A stretch of DNA of 64,000 bases, from NCBI GenBank assembly GCA_946122785.1, contig CAMGYJ010000005.1, positions 66,786,200 through 66,850,199 on the forward strand, read 5' to 3'. A model generated the notes under the pieces. The model had not been told where the DNA came from. It saw only the letters and a list, made by a program, of their open reading frames with translations, and searched no databases. A program made the position numbers and the translations under genes. This document shows, piece by piece, positions 1-13,480 of this stretch. Numbering within the stretch: the first letter of the stretch is position 1; each line of letters opens with the position of its first letter. This DNA comes from Linum tenue (Eukaryota > Streptophyta > Magnoliopsida > Malpighiales > Linaceae).

Positions 1-37
1 AGAAAAAGACATGATTGAGGAAAGACTGCCTTGTGCA

Positions 38-3000
38 AGGGATGACAATGGGTCAGGTTGGGGCGGGTTATTGCCAAACCCAAATCCGAACCCATGAGTT
101 TATCCATAAAAAAATTCGGGGTAAAATCGACGGGATTTGTAAAACTCAAACCCAACCCAAACCACCCTCCGCTGGGTATCCGCGGGTTCATGGGTAATCA
201 GGGGTTCATGTACAAAGATGCAATTACACTAGTTTTCACAACTATTGTCTACTACATACATACTAACTCACAAATCATTCATACTAATTGTTCAATATTA
301 AAGATAAACATCCACAAACAATATGATTAATTGAACATGTGAAAAATTAGTTTAGAAATTATAGTTAATTAGTTCAGGATTTTGTGGGTCATGTGGAGTA
401 AGGACTTGGGTGCGGGTATCCACGGATTGGATATGGCTAAACCCAAACCCAACCCGCAAAAAGTATAGTGAATTTAAACCCAAACCCGGTCCGCAATCCG
501 TCAAAATGGGTTTTACCCACTTTGATCGGGTTGGATTGGGTAGCCGCGGGTTCGGCACTACAACAAAACTCATATACAGCGGCTAAGAGAATTTGCCTCT
601 ATAAGTCTATTATTTGCCTCTGTATATATTTAGAGGCAGATAATACATTTGCCTCAAATACTCTAGTGGCTATAGCCTTATAGAGGCAAATATAGTGGCA
701 TATATTATCTGTTGGTGATTAAAGATTCTGCAACTAATATATTAGCCGCTAATGTCACTTTTATTTTGCCTTTATATCCAATAACGAAGGCTTAAGTATT
801 TGCCTCTAAAATGATCTTTAGTGGCTATTAAACTTGACTCAAAAAGTATCTATAGAGGCATATATTTTTGTTTCTAAAATTATTTAATGAGGCAATTAAA
901 TTTGCCTTTAATATTATTTATAGAGGCAGATAATTTTGCTTGTGAAATTAAATTTTAGAGGTTAATAAATGTGCTTTTGTATTGATTTATTGAACTGATT
1001 TATAGTAAAAAATTGATATGGAAAGATGAATATATTGTACAACATTACATACAAAGTGTAGAGTGTACAACGTAAGATTGAAGAGAAGGGAAATGAGAGT
1101 CCACAAGTGGAAAAAGTAGAGGTCGCTTAGTATTGAGGCATATATCAACAACTCTAAAACAAACAAAAAAAAAAACTATGATTCGAGAGTTAAAAAGCAT
1201 TCATGAAGAGCTGTATGTAGGAGCAAACGAGAATTCAACTCTCTAAGTATTGCAACTCTTTGTGCATCTTAGACTTTAATGCTAGCATAAAATTCAACTC
1301 GATCGACTCCACTTCGTACCTGCAGATGAGCAAGATCAGAAATTACTACATTGATGACAACCTTGACATGAAATTGAAGATAAGATATTCAGTTAAATCA
1401 GTAGAGCAAAGAACCCTTACCAAAAGGGGGTAAACAGAAGGAATTAGTTCACTGAATGAGCATTGGAGATAGCAACAGATCCGACAAGGTCTCACTGATC
1501 GGAAAAGCTCAAATTTGCATAACCTGCATCCAATTATTTAAACAGAGCAATACAAATCATAAAAGGAACATCTCCTCCGCCACCATTGACGAGGGATTTC
1601 ACTTCTCTGTATTTGGGTTCTGGTTTTGATAAAAGAGTTCGTCTTAACCCTAACTCCTAGTTTCAAAACCAACAAGCAATCGAGCAAGAAAGAATAAATT
1701 GAGCATGTACAAGTCAGAAACCTTTACGGATGAACAATTTGAAACCCAAATTGAAAAATCCCAAATTCAGGATTTCATTCAAAACAAGCCCCAACTTTAG
1801 CTGCAGATTGTTTCAAGAATTTGATTCCATTCAAAACCCCCCATCTAAAAAGGTCGTATACTTTCAATACCTTGTAATTGTTGATATTGATTCATTACTA
1901 GATACCAATTATATAGTACATAGCTCAAACCCTGCCGAAAGTAAATGATATTGTGAAATATTTTGTTGAACATTTAAACTGCAAACTGGAAGGAGTTTCT
2001 ATTGATTGATATCCAGAGTTAAAGTTAGCCGTGAACAAGGAAAAGTACAGAGCATTCATATTCCTTAACAATTTCGTATTCCATTATTCCTTATCCTCTG
2101 AGTTAAAGAGAATTGATTTCATAGTAGTATGCATAACCAGCTAGCCTAGAAAAAACCCAATATCCATCACCAATACAAAACCAAAATCCAAAACTTCATG
2201 CTACCAGAGTCACCGGAAATACGACTGAAATCTTAAAGGAACACATAAATCATGCTTTAGCCAACAACCAAACCCTAGAAACGAAACCCAAATCCAAAAA
2301 TCAACAAATCGAATAGGGGAAGGGGAAGACAACTGCAAGTTTTATAAAGGGACTCACTGAGATTCCATTGCACAAAGGCGGCAGGTTTAGAACATATGGG
2401 TTGATGGGAAAAGCTGGCACCCAGTTCTCTCCAATCGACACCGAATCGATGCTCAAGCTGAACAATGGCCACCCATGGACGTTTCTCTTATTCACCTTCA
2501 AATAACAAAACAAAAGCGGCTGAGAGATCCCAATCGCGCAACAAGAATGATAAGATACGCCATACGAGATCGACCAAGAATAGAGCAGAGACTGGGAACA
2601 GAGACAAAAGTGAGATAGAAGGAAACCCGAATCGGCGAACGCCACAGCGTTGATGCCAGTAATTTCAGAGTCTCACGGTAGTAATTTGTCGAAGACTCTT
2701 TAGCGTAGATTCTCGTTCTCCCAGGTTCAAAGAGTGGCTAGCGGCGGTGGAAGGCGGATGCCAGAGTAACAGGGAAAGCGGTGAGAGAGGAGAGGGAAGA
2801 ATGTTGGCAAAAAAAACTCTTAAATCTTAATAAAAAATGAAAATTATAAATCCCTCCTCCCGTTCAAAAATCAAAATGAAAAAAATGAGCGGCCAACTCC
2901 CGCCATCAATCAGGTCACAATTTTATTGAAAAAATAAAAAACAACACACTCCACAATTGCCTCTAAAACTTATAGTATACAAAAGAAATGATAATGTCTC

Positions 3001-3276
3001 ATATTTTAGAGGCAAATAGATGTATCTATTGTGGCAAATTATCTATTTGTAATATATCTCATACTTTTAGAGGCACATAATTGAACCTGTTGAGGCAAAT
3101 TATATATTTGTAGTATATCACATACTTTTAGAGGCACATAATTGAGTCTATTGAGGCAAATTATATATCTGTTGCATATAACATCTTTTTAGAGACAAAT
3201 ACAATATTTGCCTCAACAATTAGCCGCTATATGTGAGTTTTGTTGTAGTGCGGGTTCTACTGCCATGCCATCCCTA
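38..3276. mobile_element. hAT-like non-autonomous element, interrupted by a CACTA element
   Basis: The left end reads AAGGGATGACAATGGGT and the right end TGCCATCCCTA, a match to the TAGGGATGGCAAT-type terminal repeat that also bounds two other elements in this window (42763-43908 and 51093-60995), both with 8-bp duplications. The body is rich in GGGTTTGGGTT/AACCCAAACCC tracts, as in those relatives. Without its 2.7-kb insertion it would be about 540 bp. No clean 8-bp target duplication remains (CTTGTGCA on the left, TGTACGAC on the right), so the exact ends are less certain. No coding capacity is seen. Confidence 0.6.
556..3250. mobile_element. CACTA (En/Spm-type) non-autonomous transposon
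   Basis: The ends are inverted: CACTACAACAAAACTCA at the left and its complement ending in TTTTGTTGTAGTG at the right, near-identical over roughly 30 bp down to a shared AGCGGCTAA. A perfect 3-bp target duplication CGG flanks it (553-555 and 3251-3253), diagnostic of CACTA elements. Both subterminal zones hold many direct and inverted copies of a TAGAGGCAAAT/ATTTGCCTCTA motif, as expected for transposase-binding subterminal repeats. The 1.5-2.8 kb interior is less AT-rich, has no long open frame and no recognisable transposase, so the element is a non-autonomous derivative; an acquired host fragment is possible but not shown. It lies 26 bp inside the right end of the hAT element around it. 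Confidence 0.9.
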
Positions 3277-4795
3277 TGTACGACCCATTTCATTAGCTCA
3301 CAGAAGATGGAAGAGATCACTGTAAGTGTAACTCGAATATGAGAATATACGAGAAATCAGTCAATATAATCCTGGTATTAGGTTTTTCCGTTGAAGCCAT
3401 TGTTCTAACAGCTCACCAGTTCAAAATTCAGTTTGAGTTGGGTCAGCTAGCACAAGGGAAACAAGGATATATATCTTCAACTTCAACTTCAACGCACCCT
3501 TCTTCAGTTGCTTATGCCTCTTCGACGGTGCTACTCTTCCGAATCGTGAGAGTTTGAAGCTTGATGGTGTTTTGGGCTTTTGTCCCTATAGCTGTAAGAA
3601 GAAGCTGGGTTTGTACTAAAGCCCAACTCAATGTGAAACCACGTATCAGTGACTCCGCCTTCGCTGCTCAAAGTACTGTTCCCACTACTGCTGCTGACTA
3701 GGTAAGGTAGATGAAATGTGAATGGATGTTCCGGGCTTACGGGTAGGAGTTTGAGCAACTAAGCAGGCTTGGAGTTTGGTCCTTTAACGAGCTCAATCCT
3801 ATGTTTGGAGCCAAAGAAGGCCGTAGCCTACACTATTTGTCTGGAGTCATGCAAACCCTCGGACGATCATCATTGGATGGGAGCGAGACAAGGTTTGGAC
3901 CCAAAATACCAATATTATGTTGTGGTAAATTCATTGGAATAATAACTCCATGCATAACTCAATAAGAATTTGTTACATCAATGCCTCATTCTTTCTCATC
4001 GAAAAAGCTTGAATTTTTCTTTTCTTAATCTTTAACGGATGATTTCTCGCTCGTTCTAAGTTGGAATTTAATTTTTGTTTGCACAGTTAGATTAGATTAA
4101 TTGTGCTTTTCAAAATGATATCCACTTGATATTTTTTGGAACAAAAAAATTTGTCGGTTATTACCAGTCTATACTATATGGTATTGACTGGTATTAAATA
4201 AGAGCATATCATATGGTATGAAAAATACCAACACATATCACGGTGGTATAGTATGGTATGTAGTTGGTAACAAGAGGTATGAAATTTTTTTTTTCAAAAA
4301 ATATTGAAAATAGATATCATTTTGTAGAGACCAACGAACTCGTTCCATTTGTGCAAAAGAAATTGAAATCCGAGTTAGAATGACGAAGATATGATCCAAT
4401 CAAGAAAACTAGGGAAAATAAATTTCTTAAATTCTCCACTTATAGATCTGCAGCCACTTAAAAGAATGATCCAGATTTGATTACTAATAGTTATGCACCC
4501 TATCTTGAGCCAATTCATTTTTTTTTATGAAGGTGAAAATTTATTGCTCGAAAAGTACACCGGAGGTGTAAGAGAAGATACAAAGGGGAGAAGGAAAAGT
4601 CTGCAGTGGCTTGAAAAAAAAAACGGACAGACAAAGAGAAAAAAGAAATGAATAGTCGCTAAGCAGATAATCTGTCGTGCTAGGAAGACATAAGAAGAAC
4701 CTAAAAAAAGAACTAGAATCACACCATGTCCAAGAACAAAATAGAGTGGTCTCAATCTTGTAGTGAAGGGGTGCTCGGACTTGCTTCTCAAAGAG
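3277..4795. other. Intergenic, no gene recognised
   Basis: Only short open frames without recognisable motifs. Around 4140-4280 there is a run of degenerate, partly palindromic ATACCA/GGTAT words that resembles the end of an old MITE, but no paired ends or target duplication could be fixed. Confidence 0.5.
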
Positions 4796-4799
4796 CACT

Positions 4800-5175
4800 A
4801 ATCCACTCGCATTTGTTGCTTTCATTAATCAAACCAGCTGTAGCGATCCATTCCAATAATGTTTTGCCAATATTTTGCACAATTTTGCGCCAGTCCTTAA
4901 ATCTGTCTTAAAAAACTCTTGCGTTTCTTTCCTTTCATATTTCCCAAAAGAAAGCATGGAGGATAAAGTTTCGAAACCATCCAACCCATGTAGGTGGGTC
5001 TTCGACAGGCCAACATCGATTGAGATCATCAATTCTCTTCGGCATCAAACCATGAATAGCCAAAATCTGCATAAAACAAGTCCAGACTTTGTTGCTGTAA
5101 CCACAAGACCTGAAGATGCTTTGCGGTCTCAGAATCCTTCTCGCATAGGCTGCATCCCCTGGCTAAGCTCCATCC
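4800..5175 (-). pseudogene. LINE 3' remnant with reverse-transcriptase zinc-binding domain
   Basis: Conceptual translation of the minus strand gives a zf-RVT signature: Cys-x2-Cys, then SETAKHLF, then RSCGYSNKVW, followed by a Trp-rich tail with FFWEI-stop-KERNARVF. The order CxxC...HLFxxCxYSxxVW followed by WxxWxERNxRxF is typical of the C-terminal end of plant LINE (L1-type) ORF2 proteins. At least two stop codons lie in the frame and no reverse transcriptase core is present, so it is a 5'-truncated, decayed copy. The open frames seen on the plus strand here are shadows of it. Confidence 0.7.
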
Positions 5176-5240
5176 CCGTCGTTTCATTGTTCGTTAAGGT
5201 ATACAAATTGGTGGAGCCCATGAATTTGGACCATTTTTAG

Positions 5241-8200
5241 CTCCAAATATGTGGATCTCATGTATTTGCAAATACCACATTTTATTTGATGTTTAGTTAT
5301 TGAAGGCAGATTATTTAGACTCAAATCCACTAAACAAACAATGTTATCTTTCAAAATACAAAATGCAATAAATCCAGCATAAAACCAAATGTTTTCAAAA
5401 CTCAAACCCTTTATTTTCAAATCTAACAAGCAAACAAGTTGCTCCATGGATAACGATGAAATTGCTTCTCAAATCAACCTAGGATGAAATTGCTTGAAGT
5501 TTTGATCAAAATTGTGAGGTTTATTGAGTTTGAGGATTCAAATTTATGTACCTCACGAACTTGTAAATCTCATGTCAAGAGGTGTGAATTGAAGAATAGC
5601 AAAAAATTCACGACCTATTTCAATATATAAAAAAATGATCCAATCAAACGAATCAATGATCAAATCCAATATACAAACAATAGACTTTTTCAAAATCTCT
5701 AATGTCAACAAATTCATTTCAAATTCAAGTTTTACCAAAACACTCGTTTTTAACATCCATGAAGCAAACAACCATAAGCTAAACACAAATGAAGTATGTA
5801 GACGTGAACAAAATCCCTTCAACAAAAAATCAATCTCTTCAACCAAATCGAAGTTATGAGCACGAGAATCAATCATGGATTATGCGGGGTGGATATGTAT
5901 TATCTGTATGAGTTTATCCAAATTAACCTGATTAATCGACGTTATAGTTACATTATCGATACACTAGTCCCATACCAATTGAAAGAAGAAATCCCACCGC
6001 AGAACCGAACACTGCACACACAGACTGCTTTTACTGCTCAACGTGACTGGGATCTACTGTTATAACCCGAAAGCTGTCTCTGTGTGGGCTGGAGTTGGGT
6101 GAGGGCTCTTTGGATTCTGACGGGAGTTTGGCGGGTTGGTTGGGATGAAACTGGTCGTTGGCTGTGTTTGTCCCTTGAATCGTTTGGGGTTCTGGCGCGC
6201 GTTGGTCACCAGAGCACTCTATGTAACTGGAGCCTGCACAGGTGCGCGAAATGTGTCTTGGGGCTGGGATTGGTTCTCAAGATCGATACAAGAGAGGCTT
6301 GGGGTTGCCAAAGACAAAGAGAGAGAGCTGTCAGATATAGAGAGGCTTTGGGATGTGATGTTTTTCACGTTGTTTAAGGCCAGGGATATTTTGCTTTTTC
6401 TTGAGCTTTGATGGTACTTGACGTAAGGGTGAGCCTCGAGGGGGGTGGGGGGTTCTATCAGTGGATGCATCTATGCACATTGCACAATGTACTTTGCTTT
6501 TGGTGTTCTCGATGGTACTTGAGTGGGAAGCAGATATATTTTTGTGTTTTACTTGGTGGGTTAGAGACCACGTAGGTCTTTAATTTTGCCGCACTCATTT
6601 TACCTAACCCGCACAATTCTCTATGCCTGCTTTTTTGGCTTGGTTTCCATCGCTAGAGAAGTAATCTGATGGTTTCTCTTCCTCTTTTGCTCTCATACCA
6701 CTCTCTATAATCTTTCCTCCTCACGCATCTTTTCTCTGCATACATTTCTCTAATCTTCTTTGTTTATTCTACTCTTCTGGTCATTTTTTAGTTGTTGCGG
6801 GGTGAAAGCAATCATTGCCGGGTTTGAGAGGTCCAGGCAGGTTTCGACGAAGAACTAAATCGACAGGTCTGCTTGATATCGTGTGATTCTTTTCCATCTG
6901 CCTCTCTTAGTAGCACAATTTTACCCTCTTTTCATAGATTGGTTGTTTGTTCTCTTTTAGAAGGAGGAACTGGTGATGGCTAAGGTCTCAGAGATTCCGG
7001 CATCCATAGTGGTCGTCGAGGGAACAAGGATTTGCCAATATTCCTACAACAGGAATCTAAACGACTTCATCATGCGCTATCGTCGTCACCATCTCCTCCA
7101 TAGAGACTGCTATCTCTCTGCAACTCTTACTTCCACAATATCTCTGTTTTTCCTTTATCTCTTCTTTGAGAGCCAAGTCCATATTCTTTGTTTTCGTATA
7201 GTAGGTGGAGGAGATCTTGGGAGGTGAGCGAATCTCGAATTGATAAAGTTGCTGAATTAAGAGGTTGGTAGAGGACTCGAAGAAACCCAGATCCACAGAC
7301 TATGTTTTTGTTTCAGGTGATTGTTACTTCTTTTCCTATCGAATGGTTGCAGTTCGTGTCTTTACTTGGTCTAATCCCTTCATTCTTTTTATTTCTCACA
7401 TGGGTTTGTTTTATCACTTCATCAGGTTCAGGCGATCGTTCTCTGCATCTCGGGTGAGTTTGTTCTCACCTTCCTGATCTCTCTTTAGCAGGTTTGGTCA
7501 ATGAGATAATGAATGGAGTTTTATTTCTCTTCAGGAGGGTTGGTTCGATCTCATTTTGGGAGTCGGCCGATCGTTTTATTGGGAATAATTGGATGAAGTT
7601 GTGTGGCCAACGGCAATCTCAAGGTGACCAGGAGACGAATGGGTTCAATTTCTTTCAATTTTCTTGAAATTAATTAATGTTTCGTGGTAGTTTTAGACAA
7701 TGTAAAAGGGGATCTGAAAGTTATTTGCGTTTTAGGATTGTTTTGCTCATTGTAGTTACGAACACTGATTTATTCCTCTGTTTCTTTGATTTTTGAAGAT
7801 GGGTTATTTGCTCCAAGGGACAATCAATTCTAGGTTAATAAATAATCATATTGATTTGGTGGTTCTTTTTCACCGACAAGGTGCAAGCAACTCTGGCCAA
7901 CGACAATGTGACGTTGCCAGATATAACATAAGGTTATTTCTCTACTTTTGATCCATTTTTATAGAAGACTCTTTGATCATGCTACTTCCTGTAATATATG
8001 GACGATTCACCTACATTATATGCAGATGTTTATTCTTTTAAATGGCTGCCATGTGCTACAGAGTTTTAAGTGATTCAATTATTTTATATGCTGTGCAGGT
8101 AAGCACAAGTGCTTCATAGTGTTATAGCGGCAATAAGTTTATTCTATGATGTGGTGTACATGTAGTATAATGTGTATGACATATCAGTAATGATGTTCGG

Positions 8201-8930
8201 GATATCTTACTGTAGTGGTACTGAGGTTTATAGGTTTTTGTTGCAATTCTGGGTTCATTTTGTGCCAACCAGTTGAATAATTTGTGCTGAACACTTACGT
8301 GCTGACCTACTTTGGTTATTATTACTGTGCTCTTCTGCAAATGTTGGTAGAAGCTGTGTAATTGAATGTTGATGTGGATGGAAATTATCTAATATATATA
8401 TATTATCGAATCAGACCAGCTCTCATGCAACTGTGAAGTATTAGTGTCAGCACTGGACATTCGAGGCCTTTTGTATTCATGCACACGGGTTAAGCAAGTA
8501 ATTGTTGCTGACTGAGACACTGAGTTGTTTAATTTTATCTTGCCAGGAAAGGAAAGATGAGCTGAAAAAGCTGATGCTCTTGCTGTAAAAACTTATGCTC
8601 TTGCTTTAACTTTGCCTAGCGATGTTAAGAGTATATTAATCTAACTATAATTGCGTGTGTTTTAATCCTGCACAGATGTTCTCAAATGAAATGAGTATGT
8701 AAATGATAGTTAGCTGTCTTTTTCTAAATTTACCATAAGTTCCTCCTCTCAGTTCGCAAGGGACAATATAGAAATAAGCAAAAAAAAAAAAAAAAATTGG
8801 TAGAAAAGTGGACGCTAAAAGGACGCCCATGCATGTCACTTAAATCAAACAGGTTTGGGCAATGCACATCGTATCATACAAGACCCAAAAAGAAAGGCTT
8901 GGATCTGAAATCGAGAAATCATGGTATCCT
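5241..8930. other. Long stretch without a recognisable gene
   Basis: Open frames are all short (under about 110 codons) and show no domain. The part from 6600 to 8640 is less AT-rich and has pyrimidine-rich runs and possible splice-like junctions (for example around 6960 and 7316), so it could be a non-coding transcript or the 5' part of a decayed gene, but I find no coherent protein. A poly-A tract lies at about 8780-8796. Confidence 0.4.
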
Positions 8931-8934
8931 ATGC

Positions 8935-10975
8935 TCATGAAATGACCTTTATTGGCGAGAAAATCCGTCGCCTTGTTGCATTCTCGGTAGATATGGGATA
9001 TTTTGACTTCCCAGTTTGCTGCAGTAAGTTCCTGAACTGCAGAGTCAGGTTGTAGTATCTCTGATCCTCCTGCTCTGGTGAGTCCTCCTGCTCTGATGAG
9101 GTAAGCACTCTAATTGCGGTGGTGGAGTCCAGCCTTAAAATAACCTTCTTGTGTCCTTGCCTCCACGCAGCCTGCAACCCTCTTATGGCAGCCTTGATTT
9201 CCGCACGAGTGATAGTGCAACACCCAAGGTTCTCCGTAAAGGCTCCAATGCACTTCCCTTGCCAATCTCGAATTAGCCCCCTGCAGCTGCAGATCCCGGA
9301 TGCCTAACGGAGCCATCTGTTTGGACACTCACCCAATCAGGCGGAGGCGGGTTCCAGACATGCTCCTGTAGCTTCTTTGGTTGGGTTTCCTCATGGGATG
9401 CTCCATCATTCGCTTAGGCTTGTTTGATGGTATCGGTCAAGCGACGGATCCTCTTCGCCAACACATGATTCTCCTGATTCAGGTTATGGAAAACCAACTC
9501 GTTTCGACGCTTCCAAAGGTACCATGCTGCCACTCCAAATAGAAGACCCTCCTCATTCCTTAGGTGTACTTCCAACCAGCCTGCAAATCCCAAACCGCAA
9601 GTGAGTACATTATCCTGAATACCCAGCAGCCTCCATACCTGTTGGGAGCACGGGCAGTGGTGCATTATATGCTCTGTCGTTTACGGTCCATTTTTGTAGG
9701 CTGCACAAGAGTCATTGCTTGTCAACTTCCTTCTTTTTCGCTCCGCGTTTGTCATCTGCCTGTCATGAAAAGCAAGCCATAAAAAGTGTTTAATCCGGTT
9801 AGGACCAGGCCATTTCCAAAGGCATTTCCAAAGGCATTTCCATTGACTTTTGTTTTCTGCATTCGCCTCTTCAATTGCTTCTCCTCTTAGCCATTCTGCA
9901 GCTACCAAGTAGGCGGATCAGAGCTTGAACTTGTCGTCTGGTTCCATTCCCCAAAATGTGATATCTTCGCCCGAACCAGCAATCGACGGGTCAGTTCCTG
10001 CATCAAAGCAATCATATTCTGAGTTAGATGAGGTTTTATATCTGTCCACGACCACTCAGCTTCACTCGTGGTCATCCCAACCACCGTCGCATTCCAATTG
10101 ATATTATCTCCATTGACCAAGACATGCTCTCGCAGAATAGTCTCCCTCGCCAACCACATATCAATCCAAAACTGGACATTGCAGCCTTCCCGCACGTCCC
10201 AGACAATCCTTTCTTTTATGGCCGACCATATATCTACAATTCCTTTCCAAAGTCTTGAGTAGTTGGTTTTCTTCATGACCATGCCACCAGCATCATTAGT
10301 CTTCAAGTACTTCCCCTGCAGAACACTAATCCAGAGATCCTCCGAGTGGTTTAGGAAAGCCCAGCCTAATTTCATCATATAGGCTAAATTGATCGCTCGA
10401 GCCGATCGTAACCCCAAGTCCTCCCTCCTCTTTAGGTTTGCATATCGTCTCCCACTTGACCAGATGAGTCTTATATTTGCCTTCTTCTGCACCCCACACA
10501 AAAGCTCTCACTTTCTTGTCAATGATATCGCAAACAGAGATCGGGAGCACCGCCGTTTGCATCACATAGTTTGGCAGGGTGTTCAGAATCGAAACAGCTA
10601 GAGTGACCCTTCCCGCAAGGGATAAACTGCGTGCCTTCCACCCCGACGGCCTTTGATCAATCTTTTCAATGACGAACTTATAAGTGTCCTTGGTGACCTT
10701 CCCATGCAGAACAGGTACCCCAAGTATTGTCCGAGGTTACTAGTTCTCTTAATCCCCAGCGTATCGCTGATCCTTTGTTTTACCCTCTCCTTGGTGTTTT
10801 TAGAGAAGAAGATACATGACTTCTCCTTGCTGACTTGTTCACCAGAGGCCCCACAAAATTGATCTAGGCATGCCAGGATTTCCTCCCCTTGTTTCTGCTC
10901 CGCCTCCGCGAATAACACCAGGTCGTCTGCAAAGAATAAATGAGTGAGAGGGGGAGCGTTCTTAGAAAAAGTAAC
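8935..10975 (-). pseudogene. 5'-truncated LINE (L1-type) with RT motif, zf-RVT and RNase H
   Basis: Read on the minus strand, the order is: the reverse transcriptase active-site motif FADDLVLFAEA (about 10905-10940); the RT thumb and connection region; a Trp-rich region (LWKGIVDIWSAIKERIVWDV, about 10200); a zf-RVT-type segment (WPGPNRIKHFLWLAFHDR, about 9780-9830); the WYLWKRRNELVFHN tail (about 9500); and a plant-type RNase H with GLIRDWQGKCIGAF, TRAEIKAA and LRLDSTTAIRVL, the last two carrying the catalytic Glu and Asp. The parts lie in different frames with stops and at least one short tandem insertion (repeated WKCLWK), so it is dead. The endonuclease and the N-terminal RT motifs are missing, as expected for a 5'-truncated insertion. 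No poly-A tail or target duplication was found. Confidence 0.9.
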
Positions 10976-13014
10976 AAGTTTCCAAGTGTTCTTATAATTT
11001 ACTTTGGCTATTTTGGTTTATATTCCTGAAATCTAGACAAATCAGATCGGTAATGTTGCAGTTACGTTATGTAAATGGGAATTAAATGTATAAATGCTTA
11101 TTAAACATAAGATGTATATATTTATTATCAGTAGAAACTGGGGTGCCTATGTATATATATAAAGTGTGTATCTATATTTCTACCAAAAAAAGTGTGCATC
11201 TATAACATAGCTAGCACATTCTTTAAATATATCGTACGGGACACAAAGGGCAATCCTAGATGGTTGTTTATACTTCTAAACAATGCAGTGGAGTCCAGTT
11301 ATGAAATTCGTATTCGTTACTTATTGTTTTTGTCCCTCATATTCGTATTGAATCACTCTCATTCATTGACATGGCACTCAATAGGTCAACAATGGAAAAT
11401 AGAACTGTAAAACTTAATTGTCACACTCATCCCGGCGCAGAGCGCGAGCGAAAATATCCAAGTATGAATATAAAGGAATCATCTTCTACCAAATGAGTTG
11501 ACATGCCCACTAATATGCCAATCAGCTTACTTGCACAATCTATTGCTAAATCTAGTTGGTTACAAGTTGAGTTTCGTCCCAATTCCGCTCTCCAAAATCC
11601 CAATCCTCTAACAAGAACTAGCTAGGGCTAAGGTAGGAGAGCAAAAAGAAAAAAAAGGGTGGAAAGGAAATTGTTACGAACACGCCAATGCAAAGTGTGA
11701 CATTCGCATTGGGACTTGCAGACCAGTCAGTGCCTTTTTGCACAAAAACTGTATATTTGTAATTTCGTATACATACATACATACAATACAGAATACATAC
11801 GCCCATTAATTAATAAATAAATAGTAACAATTAAATGCTTTTGCCCTAACATTTTGCTACCCGTCTTTTCTTTGCTTTTCTTCTCCTCTCTCTATCTCTA
11901 CGCCTTTTCGACCTTTTGGCTTGTTCGGGCTAAGGGGTGACGTTATTTTGATTTCCTGATAGGAAGATAAGGCCCACTAGCTGCCCGCTGCCCGTTCCTT
12001 GTCGATGTGTCCCTCTTCTTTTCATTTGACTTTCTTTTCTCCTCCTCCTCTACCGCAATTAATAATGAGTCCCTCAACATATTCACATTTACTATTCTGG
12101 TCCATCCTCCCTTAACCCATTTTGAAACTAACCAGGCAGAGTTCTTCTGAACCTTCAGATAATGGTTTGGATAATGGGCCACACAGACAAGAGAAGCATC
12201 AAAAGCTAGAATGGGATAGAGAGGGAGAGTGATACTGTGACTTAAAAGGGTGGACAGGGAAAGGGAAATTTAGCCCCACAAAAACCATATCAGTCCATCT
12301 CTTGCTTCATGTTGGGTTTGTTGGGGGAAAAAAGGGAAGTTGTGTTTGAAATAGAAAGTATTCTCTTTTTAGGTGGCGTGTGTTTAAAGAGTCATTAGGT
12401 TTAAGCTAAGTAGTGCTAGCTTTGGCAATACATTGGCAAAAACCTTGTTGGGGGAGGGATGAGATGGAAGAGCATGAGTTTGATGGACTATAACGATCAT
12501 TTCGATCGGCTTTCTTCTGCAGTCGTCGTAATCGTACGGACTAAGTTAATGACAAAACTTGCTACATTCAGGAAGATAACTTCGAATTTTGTAGGATTAA
12601 AAAAGTTTGTTTAGTCATGATACTGACATATCATTCTGCATGATCAGCTAGCTGGGGAATTAGAAGTTAGGATTTTAGCAAATCACCTTCGTGTATATAA
12701 CTCTTTATGATACAAGTGTTAGTCAGTGCTGTAAAATTCATATTGAACATCACTCAAAAATTCGAGTTATTGGATTCAAATCGACTCTTGACATTATATC
12801 ATCGTCTTCAATGATCGATAAATCTTGTGTTCGATTTCTAATGACATCGATGTTAAACCCATGATATTTAGACTTGTGCAAAATTCAAGTCCAAATTCGT
12901 TTAAAAAGGTATGTTAGCAGATTATATAAAATTCATAATTGAATCTAATAACTCGATACCAAATTATTATATTTAATCGAGGTTGAGAACCAATAAGCCA
13001 AAAATGGAGGGTCA
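10976..13014. other. Intergenic, no gene recognised
   Basis: AT-rich sequence with short open frames only. A small (CATA)n microsatellite lies near 11766-11785. No paired transposon ends were found. Confidence 0.5.
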
Positions 13015-13023
13015 ATTTTCGCA

Positions 13024-13480
13024 GGAAAAAATCCCACTGTACACACGTTCTTAAAAAAAATTCCCAAAATACATAAGTTATAAAAAAATTTCCCAAAGTA
13101 CACATGTTTGGCATTCACCGTTTTTGACAAACGCAGTGATGGTGTTCACCGCGCGTGTCAAAGACGGTGAATATTTCACCGTTTAAAACTAAAACGGTGA
13201 AGTATTCACCGCCTTTATCTAAAACGGTGATGTATTCACCGCGTTTGGTGAAGACGGTGAATACATCACCGTTTTAGTTGACAACGGTGAACACATTCAC
13301 CGTTGTAGGGTAACGCGGTGATTGTTTCCCACGTTTCCCACCCCTGGTAGGTCAAAATTAGGTCACACCTACCTATTATTCACCGTTTGAGACAAACGCG
13401 GTGATGGTGTTCACCGTGTTTGACAAAAACGGTGAATAGTAGGCAGATTTTCCTATAAATACCAACCCACCAGCAGAAGT
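13024..13480. repeat. Left terminal arm of the MULE with CGGTGA/TCACCG array
   Basis: After the terminal GGAAAAAATCCCA come AT-rich stretches and then 17 copies of the hexamer CGGTGA or its complement TCACCG between about 13115 and 13435. They alternate regularly: CGGTGA, about 5 bases, TCACCG, about 12-13 bases, CGGTGA again. Each close pair can form a hairpin. The right arm mirrors this arrangement. Confidence 0.9.
13454..13461 (+). promoter_or_regulatory. TATA box of the MULE transposase
   Basis: TATAAATA in the context CTATAAATACC, just inside the hexamer array of the left arm and about 300 bp before the transposase ATG. The leader probably has an intron, with donor GTATG near 13558 and acceptor TTGTAG at 13747-13752 three bases before the ATG. 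The same CTATAAATACC motif occurs in the right arm on the other strand. Confidence 0.6.

Noticed and set aside
30..3284. 8-bp target duplication for the first hAT element
   Set aside because: CTTGTGCA and TGTACGAC do not match convincingly under any placement of the ends, so only the terminal repeats support the call.
4875..5240. 121-codon plus-strand open frame
   Set aside because: It is a shadow of the minus-strand LINE zf-RVT remnant, which has clear family motifs.
11905..11935. CTTTTCGACCTTTTGGC resembles the start of U2 snRNA
   Set aside because: The match stops after this word; the following bases do not match the U2 branch-pairing region, and no plant snRNA promoter elements were seen upstream.
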